Of a stretch of 32,940 bases of DNA, positions 25,025 through 32,902 are shown one piece after another. The notes under the pieces are model-generated. The model saw nothing but the letters and a program-made list of their open reading frames with translations. It searched no databases and was not told the DNA's origin. The position numbers and the translations under genes were made by a program. Within the stretch, counting starts at the first letter, position 1, and every line of letters begins with the position of its first letter. Origin of the DNA: Acidobacteriota bacterium. Lineage in GTDB: Bacteria > Acidobacteriota > UBA6911. The DNA is taken from assembly GCA_012719455.1 (NCBI GenBank), contig JAAYAJ010000005.1, positions 1 through 32,940 of the forward strand. Direction: 5' to 3'.

Positions 25025-25564
25025 ATGAAGAATGTAACCCTGGAAATCGACGGTCGCACCGTTGAAGTCGAGGAGGGGGCCACTATCCTCGAGGCGGCCC
25101 AATCGGTCGGCATCAAAATCCCCACCCTGTGCCACGACACCCGGATGCAGCCGTACGGCGCATGTCGCATGTGCATGGTGCACATCGAAACCTCGTGGGG
25201 GCGCAAAAGGCTGGTGGCCTCCTGCGTCTACCCCGTGGAAGAGGGCCTCCTCGTCCGGACCGACACGGAAGAAGTGAAGCGCGTCCGCAGGATGGTCATC
25301 GAACTCCTCTGGCCCTCCTCGCAGGCATACGCCGAGGAGTACGGGGTCACCGGGTCCCGCTTCAAGACAGGTACGACCGACTGCAGCCTCTGCGGCCTCT
25401 GCCTCCGGTACTGTTCCGAAATCAAGGGAGAGAACCGGATCTACTTCGAGGGGCGGGGGGTCGACCGGCGCCCGGCCCTCGTCGAGGGGTCGGAACTCAC
25501 CTGCCGGGCCTGCGGCGAATGCTTCAACCTGTGCGGCAGCGGCTGGGTCGCCTCAAGGTGCTGA
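25025..25564 (+). CDS. HoxU/NuoG-N-terminal-like iron-sulfur protein
   Basis: A 179-residue electron-transfer subunit. Residues 1-85 are a [2Fe-2S] ferredoxin domain with cysteines in PTLCHDTRMQPYGACRMCMVHI and VASCVYP. The middle lacks the His-Cys3 [4Fe-4S] motif usually found in NuoG/HoxU. Residues 120-179 hold two CxxCxxCxxxC sets (CSLCGLCLRYC and CRACGECFNLC) for two [4Fe-4S] clusters. Such subunits pair with NuoE/NuoF-like NADH modules of hydrogenases, formate dehydrogenases or heterodisulfide-reductase-linked complexes. Those partners are missing here, and the gene lies directly after the remnant of a NuoF-like tail, so it may be an orphan. The frame is intact. The ribosome site is GAGG before ATG 25025. 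Confidence 0.82.
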   Translation: MKNVTLEIDGRTVEVEEGATILEAAQSVGIKIPTLCHDTRMQPYGACRMCMVHIETSWGRKRLVASCVYPVEEGLLVRTDTEEVKRVRRMVIELLWPSSQAYAEEYGVTGSRFKTGTTDCSLCGLCLRYCSEIKGENRIYFEGRGVDRRPALVEGSELTCRACGECFNLCGSGWVASRC

Positions 25565-25579
25565 ACAAGGAGACCGTAA

Positions 25580-26377
25580 ATGAAAAAGGGAATCTGCCTG
25601 CTCGCCATCCTCCTGCTCCTTCCGGCCGCCCGGCCGACGGCGGCTGAAGATTACCGTCCCGTCGTAGGGCAGCAGGGGAAGGACGTCATCTGGGTGCCGA
25701 CCCCCGAGGACTTCATCGAGGCGATGCTCGATGCCGCCAGGGTGACGTCCGACGACTACGTCATCGACCTGGGCTCGGGGGACGGACGCATCGTCATCGC
25801 CGCCGCCCGGCGCGGAGCCCGCGCGCTGGGGATTGAATACAACCCGGACCTGACGGAACTGTCGAGGCACAAGGCGGAAACGGCCGGGGTGGCGGACCGG
25901 GCCCGTTTCGTTACCGCCGACATTTTCGCGAGCGACCTCGGCCGGGCCACCGTCATCACCATGTACCTGCTCCCGGACCTGAACCTCCGGCTGCGTCCCA
26001 CCCTCCTGGGACTCGCCCCCGGCACCCGGGTGATTTCCCACGCCTTCCACATGGCGGAATGGGCCCCCGATGAAACCATCCTGGTCGCCGACCGGGAAGC
26101 CTATCTCTGGATCGTCCCCGCCCGGGCGGACGGGGTCTGGGCCCTCCGGGACGGGGGCGCGCCCTCCGAGCTGCGCATCGTCCAGAACTTCCAAAAGATC
26201 GAAGGGACGGTGCGGCCCGGTCTCCCGATTGCGGTCGGGCAGATCCTGGGGGACCGGATCTCCTTCCGTGCCGGCGCCGCTTCCTACGAGGGACGCATCG
26301 CGGGGGATGCGATGGAGGGGACCGTGAATGACGGAGGGAGCAAACGCACCTGGTCGGCCTCCCGGACCGGGCGGTAA
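25580..26377 (+). CDS. exported class I SAM-dependent methyltransferase
   Basis: A 265-residue protein with a clear signal peptide (MKKGICLLAILLLLPAARP, cleavage near TAAED). A Rossmann methyltransferase domain follows: motif I VIDLGSGDGRIVIAAA (Gly65, Gly67, Gly69), the acidic end of strand 2 in LGIEYNPD (Glu86), and TADIFASDL and VITMYLLPDLNLRLRP further on. The last 80 residues form a separate beta-rich tail (GTVRPGLPIAVGQILGDRISF). An exported SAM-dependent enzyme is surprising because SAM is cytosolic; it may have been recruited to another ligand, or the hydrophobic start may act as an anchor. AAGGAGA supports the start. It lies 15 bases after the iron-sulfur gene and 8 before the SDR gene, so a three-gene unit is likely. 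Confidence 0.82.
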   Translation: MKKGICLLAILLLLPAARPTAAEDYRPVVGQQGKDVIWVPTPEDFIEAMLDAARVTSDDYVIDLGSGDGRIVIAAARRGARALGIEYNPDLTELSRHKAETAGVADRARFVTADIFASDLGRATVITMYLLPDLNLRLRPTLLGLAPGTRVISHAFHMAEWAPDETILVADREAYLWIVPARADGVWALRDGGAPSELRIVQNFQKIEGTVRPGLPIAVGQILGDRISFRAGAASYEGRIAGDAMEGTVNDGGSKRTWSASRTGR

Positions 26378-26385
26378 GGCGCAGC

Positions 26386-27168
26386 ATGAAGGAACATACG
26401 GCCATCGTCACCGGAGCTTCCAGCGGCATCGGGGAGGCGTTCGCCCGGCGCCTCCACAGGGAAGGATACCGCCTGGTCCTGGTGGCACGCCGTACGGACC
26501 GTTTGGAATCTCTAGCCCGCGAGCTGGCCCCCGCCGAAGCCCTCGGGGCCGATCTCGCCCTGGACGGGGAGATCGAGCGCGTCGCTGTCCGCATCGCCGC
26601 CGAACCCGGTCCCGCACTGCTGGTCAACAACGCCGGGTTCGGAGCTCCGGGCCGGTTCTGGGAAACGGACGCGCGGACGCTCGACCGGATGCACCGTCTC
26701 CATGTCCTCTGTGTCCAGCGGCTCACCCGGGCCGCCCTGGAAAAGATGGTGCCGGCGGGGCGGGGGGGCGTCATCAATGTCGCTTCGATATCCGGCTGCT
26801 TCCATGTCCCGGGCGCCGTCGCCTATGGAGCGACCAAGGCCTGGATCATCCACTTCACCGCGGGCCTCCACCTGGAGCTCCGAGGCATCGGTTCCCCGGT
26901 ACGCGTACAGGCGCTCTGTCCCGGATTCACCCGCTCCGGGTTTCACGAGGCGGCCGGGATGGTCGCCGCCGCCATCCCTCGGCCGCTCTGGATGACGGCC
27001 GAGGAAGTGGTCGACGCTTCGCTCCGGGCGCTCGGGCGCAACCACGCCGTCGTCTTCCCCGGATGGACCTACCGAATGACGGCGGCCCTGGGGCGCGTCC
27101 TCCCCCGCTTTTTAACCGACGCGGCTCTCCTCGCATACAGCCGCAGAACGAACACCCGCGACCGCTGA
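26386..27168 (+). CDS. short-chain dehydrogenase/reductase
   Basis: A 260-residue classical SDR that oxidises or reduces a hydroxyl/keto group with NAD(P)H. It has the cofactor loop TGASSGIGEAFA (residues 10-20), NNAG (81-84) and the catalytic triad Ser134, Tyr147 and Lys151 (YGATK). Arg residues after strand 2 (VARRTDRL) favour NADP. The C-terminus is slightly extended and ends with a hydrophobic/basic segment (MTAALGRVLPRFLTDAALLAY), as in the DltE/YqjQ-like or steroid-dehydrogenase-like groups. The substrate is unknown. It overlaps neither neighbour but sits eight bases after the methyltransferase stop. The ATG has a modest GGTAAGGCGCAGC context. Confidence 0.88.
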   Translation: MKEHTAIVTGASSGIGEAFARRLHREGYRLVLVARRTDRLESLARELAPAEALGADLALDGEIERVAVRIAAEPGPALLVNNAGFGAPGRFWETDARTLDRMHRLHVLCVQRLTRAALEKMVPAGRGGVINVASISGCFHVPGAVAYGATKAWIIHFTAGLHLELRGIGSPVRVQALCPGFTRSGFHEAAGMVAAAIPRPLWMTAEEVVDASLRALGRNHAVVFPGWTYRMTAALGRVLPRFLTDAALLAYSRRTNTRDR

Positions 27169-27237
27169 CGCCGGCGCGGTTGCTACAGTAGGGGAACCAC
27201 GAACATCCAGGCGCCCCGGAACCGAAAGGAGTTGGCA

Positions 27238-28962
27238 ATGAAAAGAGGATTGAGCCTGCTGCTGGTCCTGGGCTTCGTCGCCGCCGTTGTGTTATCCGGC
27301 GCCGGCAGGGACCGGGAGCCGAAAATCACCGTGCACAACCCGCTGGGGCAGCCCCCCGCGATCGCGCGTGTCCCCATGGCCCCCCGCATCGACAGCCTCG
27401 AGGGGAAAACCATCTACATCGTGGACATCGGGTTCACCGACACCCACCAGTTCTTCACCGAGATGCGCGACCTGCTGAGCTCCAGGTACCCCGCGACCAC
27501 CTGGGTGGTCCGGACCAAGATAGGCACCTATTTCGACGACGACCCCGCGCTCTGGGCGGAGATCAAGGAGAAGGGGCACGGCATGATCATGGGGATCGGG
27601 CATTGAAGCTCCTGTTCGCCGTCGGTCGTCGGCCACAGCTGGACAGTCGAAAAGCTTGGAATCCCCACCGCCCCGGTCGTCACCCGGGTGTTCGAGGAAC
27701 TCGTCAAAACCTACACCTTCAAGAAGGGGATGCCCAACCTGCGCTTCACCTTCGTACCACACCCGATCACGGGCATCCCGGCGGCCGCCTGCCGCAAGTT
27801 CCTCCAGGGGAACGACCCGCTGACGGGCAAGCCCGTCCTCGATGAGATCATCGCCGCCCTCACCCTCCCCCTCAGCGCCGAGGACTCCAAAAAAGGATTC
27901 ATCGAAAGGCCCACCCCCAGGATGGTGCCCCCCGACACGGAGGAGAACCTGCACCGCCTTTTCCTGGAAAACCAATGGACCGACGGTCTCCCCATCGTGC
28001 TGCCGACCGAGGCCCGCGTGGCCGAAATGCTCAAGGGGACCAGCCACGCCCCGGACGAGCCGGTGGGGAAAATGCAGCCCTCCTCCCCGCACGAAGCCTG
28101 GAGCTACGACGTGGAAAGGGTGGCCGTCAACGCCGTGATGGCGGGCGCCCGCCCGGAGCACCTCCCCGTGATCCTGGCCCTGGCCTCCACGGGGGTCCCC
28201 TCCCTGTACACCTCGACGACATCGTTCGCGCGCATGGTGGTGGTCAACGGACCCATCCGGAACGAACTCAGGATGAACGCGGGGATCGGCGCCCTCGGCC
28301 CGTTCAACCAGGCCAACAGCGTCATCGGAAGGGCCTGGACCCTGATGTCGATCAACCTGGCGGCCGCGGGAAAGGCGGGGGAAACCTACATGGGAAGCCA
28401 GGGGAACAACTACAACTACAACAACCTGTGCATGCCCGAAAACGAGGAGGAGCTCCCCGAGGGGTGGAAGCCGTTCCACGTGCAGTTGGGTTACAAGCCG
28501 GGGGAGAGCGTCGTCAGCACCTTCAACGGCTGGGCCTTCATCCACCCCGACCAGAGCTTCGGCAAACCGTTCCACGCGCAGATCCCGTTCTGGCTCAAGT
28601 TCGTCAGCCCCTTCTCCCCCGCCACGCTCCTGTTGGACCCCACCATCATCCACCAGCTCAAGGAGCGGGAGGGGTTCGACTCCAAGGAGCAGCTGATCGA
28701 GTGGATCCACAAGAACACGAAGGTGAGCGTCGGGGACTGGCTGGATAATTTCTACAGCGTCCAGAACTTCGTCCACCCGGTCGGGAGGAGGGGGGTGGAG
28801 CCTTACGCTTCCTGGCTCAAGCTCCCGCGCGAGGAGATGATCCCGCAGATCGCCAGCCCGGACAACATCCACATCCTGTCGGTGGGAGGGGGGACCAACC
28901 TCTTCTGGCAGGCGGGTGACTTCGGCCACGTTTCTAGCGCCTCGGTGGACAAGTGGCGCTGA
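27238..28962 (+). CDS. exported two-domain UGSC-like selenoprotein (in-frame TGA = Sec123)
   Basis: Read through TGA 27604-27606, this is one 574-residue protein. Residues 1-24 form a signal peptide. Residues 30-210 resemble the UGSC (seleno)protein family: NPLGQPPAIARVPMAPR, DSLEGKTIYIVDIGF, then MIMGIGH-Sec-SSC, VVGHSWTVEKLGIPTAPVVT and FVPHPITGIP. The redox motif is U-S-S-C (Sec123, Cys126) instead of U-G-S-C. Residues 235-574 are a second domain (NQWTDGLPIVLPTEARV, RVAVNAVMAGARPEHLPVIL, GNNYNYNNLCMPENEEELPE), usually encoded near such proteins; its function is unknown. The frame is continuous on both sides of the TGA, the downstream part has no ribosome site or suitable start, and a SECIS-like hairpin follows at once. 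AAAGGAG precedes the ATG. Alternative reading: a nonsense-mutated pseudogene, judged much less likely. Confidence 0.82.
27607..27640 (+). promoter_or_regulatory. bacterial SECIS-like hairpin after the Sec codon
   Basis: Directly after TGA the RNA can fold as AGC (27607-27609) with GCT (27638-27640), a TCC bulge, TGT with ACA (27613-27615 with 27635-27637), a small internal loop, then GCCG with CGGC (27618-27621 with 27630-27633). The apical loop is TCGGTCGT and begins 16 bases after the TGA. It contains GGTC, the loop feature that SelB recognises in Escherichia coli fdhF. The position and loop are as expected for a bacterial SECIS; the stem is short and interrupted. Confidence 0.62.
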
Positions 28963-28968
28963 AACACC

Positions 28969-28998
28969 GCCGCCGGGGCTGTCGACAGCCCCGGCGGC
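28969..28998. terminator. bidirectional palindromic terminator-like hairpin
   Basis: A perfect 30-base palindrome: GCCGCCGGGGCTG (28969-28981), loop TCGA, then CAGCCCCGGCGGC (28986-28998). It lies between the convergent selenoprotein and aldehyde oxidoreductase stops and can serve both. No T-run follows. Confidence 0.65.
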
Positions 28999-29002
28999 CC
29001 GC

Positions 29003-30841
29003 TTACAGGTCGGAAACCAGCTCGGCGAGCCCCAGTTCGGCGAGGCATTCCGGGGAAGGCTTCCCGGAGCGGACGTCCCACTTCATCTCGGCGAAGTACC
29101 CGTCGCGCAGCGCCCCATGATCGGTTTTCGTGGTGGACCTGATCCGCTTGGGAAGCTCGAACTTGTCCGGGGTGAGTCCTTCCCGGGCGTTGAACGCCTG
29201 GCGCAAGGTCAGGATCCGGCGCCCCGCCCGCAGGGCCTCCTCCCACCCGAAATCCCACCCAGTGGCCCCGGCGATCAGGTCGGCGATGGGAGGGGGAGCG
29301 GTGGCCACGGTATAAAGAGAACAGAGACCGGCGGCGTTCAGGAGCTGGTGGTAACTGCTTCCGATGGCATGCAGCGCGAACGGGCTCTGCCCGGAAGCCC
29401 GCAGCGCGGGGTCCGTTCCAATCGAGGCGCCCTGGGCCAGCATGCCGGAAATCTGGCTGTCCATGTGGTGCGCGGGATTGGCGTCGGCGATGTTCGCCGT
29501 GCCGAGCGCCGGGGATATCCGCGGGTCGTGGTAGGCCAGGCTCTTGCCGCGGATGGCGATGGCGTACCGCTCGGCCCCCTTGCCGATCCTCTCGGCCGCC
29601 TTCCCGGTCCCGTCGGCCAGCACCGCGCCGAACCCATCCCGCCGGGCGATCTTTTCCACCAGCTCGACGATGGCGTCGGCGTTTCCCCAGGAGAGATCCA
29701 GCCCGTCGGTGTCCTCCCTGCCGATCAGCCCCCTTTCGTAGCACTCCATCGCCATGGCGATCGTGCCCCCGACCCCGACGGTATCGATGCCGTAGCGGTT
29801 GCAGAGGTCGTTGGCCTTGATCACCGACTCCAGGTTGTCGTTCATCAGCATCCCGCCCAGGGCGGCCAGTGACTGGTATTCAGGGCGGTGCATCTCGTCC
29901 CTGATGGCGTAGCGCCCCTCCCCCTGCCGGATGATGGCGCCGCAGGTGATCGGGCAGGCATAGCAGCCGTAGCTGCCCACCTTGTACTTGTCCATGTTCC
30001 CGCTGTCCAGGTTCGAGATGGTGGGGAGGGCGTCGAGCCCGCTCAACTGCCAGTTCTTGAGGGGCGCGTCCCCGACGGCGACCAGGAAGCTGATGTTGTT
30101 GCCGGTCCCAGACCGGGAGAGGGCCCGGGCAAATTCGTTGGTGTCGATGATGGCCAGGAATTTTTCGAGCGCGGCGGCGAATTGTTCCGGGTCGGCGGGC
30201 CGGATGGCGCACGCTCCACCCCGGATCGCGACCGCCTTGAGGTTCTTCGACCCCATGACGGCGCCGACGCCGTTGCGCGCCGCGATCCGCCCCCGCTCGC
30301 TGACGATGCCGGCCAAAAGCGACCTGGACTCTCCCGCCGGGCCGATGCAGGCGATTTTGACCTCGGGATCCCGCAGCGATTCGTGCAGCCGGTCCTCCGT
30401 CTCGTAGGCGTCGAGGCCCCAGAGCTCCGAGGCGTCCCTCAACTCGGCGGCTCCGTCCCGGATATCAAGGTAAACCGGGCGGGAGGAAATCCCGGTGAAG
30501 AAGACGGCGTCGTAGCCCGCACTCTTGAGCTCGGGCCCCAGGGTCCCGCCCGAATTGGATTCGGCCCAGGTGCCCGTAAGCGGCGACTTGGTCACCAGCA
30601 TGTGACGTCCGCTGCCGGGGGATGCCGTCCCGGTCAGTCCCCCGACGACAAACCCGAGGATGTTTCCGGGCCCCAGGGGATCGGTCCCTGCCTGCATCCT
30701 TTCATAGAGGACGCGGACACCCAGCCCGTTGGCCCCCACGAAATGCCGGTAGACCTCGGCGGAGAGCCGCTCCTCGCGGATTTGACCTTGCGTGAGATCG
30801 ACATTCAGAATTTTGCCTGCGTAACAGCTGGGGATCTCCAT
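29003..30841 (-). CDS. aldehyde:ferredoxin oxidoreductase family protein (tungstopterin enzyme)
   Basis: A 612-residue AOR-family enzyme, which oxidises aldehydes to acids (or runs in reverse) with a tungsten bis-pterin and one [4Fe-4S] cluster, passing electrons to ferredoxin. The N-terminal domain shows YAGKILNVDLTQGQIR, FVGANGLGVRVLY and SPLTGTWAESNSGG. The cluster cysteines are Cys293, Cys296 and Cys300 (CYACPITC) with Cys507 in AAGLCSLY. Pterin-contact blocks GAVMGSKNLKAVAI, NRYGIDTVGVGG and IRGKSLAYHDPRISPALG are present. The length is typical (about 605-620). The C-terminus is intact. AGGTGAT precedes the ATG. The aldehyde substrate is unknown. It is a marker of an anaerobic life style and points to tungsten transport and molybdopterin genes elsewhere. 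Confidence 0.93.
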   Translation of the reverse strand: MEIPSCYAGKILNVDLTQGQIREERLSAEVYRHFVGANGLGVRVLYERMQAGTDPLGPGNILGFVVGGLTGTASPGSGRHMLVTKSPLTGTWAESNSGGTLGPELKSAGYDAVFFTGISSRPVYLDIRDGAAELRDASELWGLDAYETEDRLHESLRDPEVKIACIGPAGESRSLLAGIVSERGRIAARNGVGAVMGSKNLKAVAIRGGACAIRPADPEQFAAALEKFLAIIDTNEFARALSRSGTGNNISFLVAVGDAPLKNWQLSGLDALPTISNLDSGNMDKYKVGSYGCYACPITCGAIIRQGEGRYAIRDEMHRPEYQSLAALGGMLMNDNLESVIKANDLCNRYGIDTVGVGGTIAMAMECYERGLIGREDTDGLDLSWGNADAIVELVEKIARRDGFGAVLADGTGKAAERIGKGAERYAIAIRGKSLAYHDPRISPALGTANIADANPAHHMDSQISGMLAQGASIGTDPALRASGQSPFALHAIGSSYHQLLNAAGLCSLYTVATAPPPIADLIAGATGWDFGWEEALRAGRRILTLRQAFNAREGLTPDKFELPKRIRSTTKTDHGALRDGYFAEMKWDVRSGKPSPECLAELGLAELVSDL

Positions 30842-30941
30842 ATCACCTGCACCTCGACAATTCCCGGGGTTGGCCCCTCCAGGGAGAGCGGGGCGGGAGG
30901 GGATTCCTCCCTCTTTTCAGAATAGCATGGGAGGGGAGACA

Positions 30942-30966
30942 GGGGGAGAATCGGGGATTCTCCCCC
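30942..30966 (-). terminator. hairpin after the PEP-CTERM-type gene
   Basis: GGGGGAGAAT (30942-30951) pairs perfectly with ATTCTCCCCC (30957-30966) around a five-base loop, just beyond the stop on the minus strand. The following minus-strand bases are pyrimidine-rich (TGTCTCCCC) without a pure T-run. A second 7-bp repeat (CCCCTCC/GGAGGGG, 30874-30902) lies before the oxidoreductase start. Confidence 0.6.
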
Positions 30967-30974
30967 CCGCGCGT

Positions 30975-31796
30975 CTATTTTCCGACCCGCCACCGGAGAA
31001 TGAAAAGCGCCGACAGGCCGGTCAGCAGGAGCGCCAGGGTCCCGGTTTCGGGCACGACGACGTCGTCCACGGAGCCGACCGAGAAGAGCGGGCGATAATA
31101 ATGCGGCAGGAACGAGGGACGCTGAGCCGTGACGAAGGAGTCGAACGGAGGCGCCGGGACCAGGGCCAAGCCGGTTTCAGGAAGCGGGGAGAGATCGGGG
31201 TCGGCCGATGGCGGAGCCATCCGGGCCAATTCCGGGAAATCGAACGACTCCATCAACGGCTCCTCGTCGGAAACGGGAAGCTGGGGCGAAGCCGACACCC
31301 GGTTGCCGCAACGGGCGCGCACTTCGCACTCGCCGTCGGTGAGCAGGGCCTCCCCTGCCGGGATGTTCACCTTGTTGGCCGTCCAGTAGACCTGGTCGTC
31401 CCGACGGTAGGACACGTGCATCTTCCGGGTCTCGGCGGCCCGCACCATCCGGGCCGCGTCGACATTGAAGTCGGCGAAGTGATCGGCGACCACGCGGTCC
31501 CCGGCCATGGAGGCTGCCAGTTCCTCGCGGCTGCGCACCCCGCCGGGAATGACCGAGTAGGGGTAGACGACCCTGTCGTACCGGGCGGCCTGGAAATTCC
31601 CCACCAGGCCCGAATCGGCCGCCACGACCGGATCGGCGGGCAGGGGGGACTGAACGGCGGTCTGTATGCGGCCGGCCAGGGCAACGGCAAGAAACAGGAG
31701 CCCGGCTCCCACGAGCCCCAGCAGCATGAAGCCGCGCCGCTTGAGGATGGAGCGCTTTTTTCTCACCTTCTTGCGAATGTAGATCACATTCTTCAT
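30975..31796 (-). CDS. PEP-CTERM-type exported protein with an N-terminal membrane segment
   Basis: A 273-residue envelope protein. A basic start (MKNVIYIRKKVRKKRS) leads into one membrane segment (GFMLLGLVGAGLLFLAVAL). The middle holds YPYSVIPGGVRSREEL, VSYRRDDQVYWTANKV and TDGECEVRARCGNRVS, blocks I have no named family for. The end is a sorting-type signal: VVVPETGT, a hydrophobic helix LALLLTGLSALFIL, and basic RWRVGK. This matches the PEP-CTERM layout with Thr replacing the second Pro of VPEP. Such tails are cut by an exosortase; none is in the window. The two cysteines (ECEVRARC) could pair. GAGAGGA precedes the ATG. It is divergent from the CAP gene with a CRP/FNR-like site between. 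Confidence 0.8.
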   Translation of the reverse strand: MKNVIYIRKKVRKKRSILKRRGFMLLGLVGAGLLFLAVALAGRIQTAVQSPLPADPVVAADSGLVGNFQAARYDRVVYPYSVIPGGVRSREELAASMAGDRVVADHFADFNVDAARMVRAAETRKMHVSYRRDDQVYWTANKVNIPAGEALLTDGECEVRARCGNRVSASPQLPVSDEEPLMESFDFPELARMAPPSADPDLSPLPETGLALVPAPPFDSFVTAQRPSFLPHYYRPLFSVGSVDDVVVPETGTLALLLTGLSALFILRWRVGK

Positions 31797-31857
31797 ACGG
31801 TCCTCTCGATCGGGCTGGTCCGCACCCGCCGGATGAAATTTCTTCCGATCCCGGCAA

Positions 31858-31873
31858 TGTGACGCCTGTCACT
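31858..31873. promoter_or_regulatory. CRP/FNR-family-like operator in a divergent promoter region
   Basis: TGTGA-N6-TCACT (31858-31873; on the other strand AGTGA-N6-TCACA) matches nine of ten positions of the CRP half-site pair. It lies between divergent genes, 62 bases from the PEP-CTERM-type start and 115 from the CAP start. On the plus strand a TATTAT (31908-31913) could be a -10, which would put the site about 55-60 bases upstream of the transcript start, a usual activator position. No regulator gene is nearby. The rest of 31797-31987 holds no gene. Confidence 0.5.
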
Positions 31874-31987
31874 AATAACTATCGGCAATTGGGCCCCAGG
31901 GGTCCAGTATTATTTTTCCTCCTGATTCGGCCTAATCCCCGAAGGCTCCTGGACGATAAGATCCATGAAACGGGGTGAAACGGTCAT

Positions 31988-32902
31988 ATGAAAAAGCAAT
32001 CGGCACGCAAATGGATCCTCAGCCTTCTCCTTGGAGCCCTGGCGCTCACCGGAGTCCTGCCGTGGCGGGCGGCGGAATGCCGTGCGGCCGAAGGCCTCCC
32101 CGGCTACCAGGCAACTCCTTATGCTACAACAGCATGGGAACAGGAATTGCTGGAGTTCACCAATCGGCACCGAATGGAGCAGGGGCTTGCGCCCCTGGTC
32201 ATGGACGAGGAGCTGATGGCGATCGCCCGCAGCCATTCCATGGACATGGCCCGGCAGGGATTCATCAGTCACGACCTCCCTTCCGGGAACCTCCAGACCC
32301 GCCTGGTCCGCGCCGGGTACCATTCGGAAGTCGCCAGGGAAAATGTCGCCAGCGCCCGGACGGTCCGCCGAGCCCACAAGGCCCTGCTCGCCAGCCCCCC
32401 GCACCTGAAGAACATTCTCGCGACCGACGTCACCCGGATCGGCATCGGGGTGGTCCGCCATCCGTCCCTTTGCGACGAATACCTCTACGTCACGGAGGTT
32501 TTCACCCGGCCGATCGAGCGACAGCCCGACTCGATGGTTCAAAGCCTGCTCGAGGACAAGGTACGAGACCTGCGCCGCGAGGGGGACGGCCCGATGGAAG
32601 CTGACCCCCTGCTCCATGAAATCGCCTCGAAATCGGTCCAGTCTCTCAGCGTGCCGTACGACCGGACTCAGCTCCGCAGCCTGCTCGAGGCTTCCGCCGG
32701 AACCCTGCAGGAATCCGGGAAAAACCACCTCTCGCGGCTCGAGGCCGTCGTCCAGATGGTGCGCAATCTCGGCAACCTGCGCCTCCCCGATCGCAATCCC
32801 GAGAGCCGGGCTAAGAGCTACGGCTCGGCCTTCCGCCGGATCACCGACGATCAGAACCAGCCCGCCTTCCTGGTCCTGACCCTGATCGGAATCGGGCGCT
32901 GA
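31988..32902 (+). CDS. exported CAP/SCP-domain protein
   Basis: A 304-residue secreted or periplasmic protein with a signal peptide (WILSLLLGALALTGVLPWRAAECRAAEG). A CAP (SCP/PR1) domain spans about residues 50-180: LLEFTNRHRMEQGLAPLVMD, MAIARSHSMDMARQGFISHD, the conserved ARENVAS, SPPHLKNILATDVTRIGIGV, and LYVTEVFTRP. The His residues of SHD and PPHLKN lie at the usual cation/active-cleft positions. The C-terminal 120 residues are helical and polar, with no recognised domain. CAP proteins in bacteria have varied, mostly unproven roles (envelope binding, lipid binding, peptidase-like). The ribosome site is poor (GGGGTGAAACGG). It may share control with the divergent PEP-CTERM-type gene. Confidence 0.87.
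   Translation: MKKQSARKWILSLLLGALALTGVLPWRAAECRAAEGLPGYQATPYATTAWEQELLEFTNRHRMEQGLAPLVMDEELMAIARSHSMDMARQGFISHDLPSGNLQTRLVRAGYHSEVARENVASARTVRRAHKALLASPPHLKNILATDVTRIGIGVVRHPSLCDEYLYVTEVFTRPIERQPDSMVQSLLEDKVRDLRREGDGPMEADPLLHEIASKSVQSLSVPYDRTQLRSLLEASAGTLQESGKNHLSRLEAVVQMVRNLGNLRLPDRNPESRAKSYGSAFRRITDDQNQPAFLVLTLIGIGR

Noticed and set aside
27688-28962. A separate 424-codon gene starting with GTG at 27688
   Set aside because: It is in phase with the upstream frame across the TGA, has no ribosome site, and begins in the middle of the conserved UGSC-like domain; the selenoprotein reading explains it.
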